Assembly (NCBI GenBank): GCA_002327865.1
Contig: DCUQ01000009.1
Location: 295,028-313,248, forward strand
DNA length: 18,221 nt
From: Syntrophaceae bacterium UBA2210
GTDB lineage: Bacteria > Desulfobacterota > Syntrophia > Syntrophales > UBA2210
Direction of reading: 5' to 3'
Each line of letters starts with the position of its first letter. The stretch's first letter is position 1. Below, one piece after another: positions 17,796 through 18,221 of this stretch. The notes under the pieces were generated by a model. That model did not search any database, was not told the DNA's origin, and saw only the letters and a list, made by a program, of their open reading frames with translations. Both the position numbers and the translations under genes were made by a program.

Positions 17796-18221
17796 ATGCG
17801 AACAAAATTCATATTTATCACAGGCGGAGTTCTTTCATCCCTCGGCAAAGGGCTGGCGGCCGCTTCCATAGGAGCGCTGCTCGAAAGCCGGGGGCTCAAA
17901 ATCTCTCATCAGAAGCTGGATCCCTATATCAATGTCGATCCCGGTACAATGAATCCTTTCCAGCACGGGGAAGTTTTCGTAACCGATGACGGTACTGAAA
18001 CCGACCTGGACCTGGGGCATTACGAACGCTATACCTCGGTCACCCTGGGCCAGGAGCACAACTTCACTTCGGGCCGCATCTATCACAACGTCATCACCAA
18101 AGAGCGCCGGGGCGACTATTTGGGCGGCACCGTCCAGGTCATCCCCCACATCACCGACGAAATCAAGCAGGCCATCATGGCCGTGGCCCCCTCGGCGGAC
18201 GTGGCCATCATCGAGATCGGC
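17796..18221 (+). CDS. pyrG: CTP synthase, 5' part only (runs off the window)
   Basis: PyrG aminates UTP to CTP using glutamine and ATP. The first 142 residues of a protein normally about 535-550 long are present, all from the N-terminal synthetase domain. Motifs include the P-loop [12 protein letters not shown] (8-19), [52 protein letters not shown] and IIEIG. The start is ATG 17796, giving [11 protein letters not shown], with AAGGGAAG upstream; an ATG at 17792 is in another frame. Codon use changes sharply at about codon 69 (near 18,000): 35 of 68 codons before end in G or C, against 66 of 74 after. The frame is intact across the change, so the gene could be recombinant or the contig chimeric there. 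Confidence 0.95.
   Translation, partial: MRTKFIFITGGVLSSLGKGLAAASIGALLESRGLKISHQKLDPYINVDPGTMNPFQHGEVFVTDDGTETDLDLGHYERYTSVTLGQEHNFTSGRIYHNVITKERRGDYLGGTVQVIPHITDEIKQAIMAVAPSADVAIIEIG

Overview
The window looks like ordinary chromosomal housekeeping DNA from a Gram-negative anaerobe, most likely a member of the former Deltaproteobacteria (Desulfobacterota, Syntrophales-like). This is inferred from the protein families, moderate GC, a 527-residue SerA with an extra regulatory domain, a stand-alone heptose-1-phosphate adenylyltransferase (so a heptose-containing LPS), an MltC-type outer-membrane lipoprotein, a single-domain DksA-family protein and a medium-chain acyl-CoA synthetase. No rRNA, tRNA, CRISPR array, insertion sequence or phage gene was found.

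Layout. Positions 1-163 are noncoding and begin with a run of 12 C. The DNA-repair ATPase radA follows on the minus strand. From a divergent region (1526-1787) a long plus-strand series starts: serC and serA (first two steps of serine synthesis from 3-phosphoglycerate), purA (adenylate branch of purine synthesis), rsfS (ribosome silencing), a ComF-type phosphoribosyltransferase, the HldE2/RfaE2-type adenylyltransferase, a DksA/TraR zinc-finger protein (with its own likely promoter) and priA (replication restart). priA collides tail to tail with a minus-strand acyl-CoA synthetase; the two reading frames overlap by 8 bp. After a 357-bp divergent gap comes mltC (plus strand), then on the minus strand a hotdog acyl-CoA thioesterase and an azlC-azlD amino-acid exporter pair. 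The right end carries an iron-dependent alcohol dehydrogenase and mobA, closely spaced on the plus strand, then the 5' part of pyrG (CTP synthase), which runs off the end.

Working together. serC/serA form one pathway, and serine also feeds one-carbon units to purine synthesis, which fits purA next to them. The acyl-CoA synthetase and thioesterase both act on CoA thioesters but are not in one operon. The other groupings are mixed housekeeping.

I found no sign of an undescribed multi-gene system. The observations most worth a second look are (1) rsfS, whose only well-placed Shine-Dalgarno sequence points to an ATC start codon, (2) an abrupt codon-usage change inside pyrG near position 18,000 (third-position GC about 51% before, 89% after), which suggests a chimeric contig or intragenic recombination, and (3) an alphaproteobacterial/Methanosarcina-type SerC in this background.
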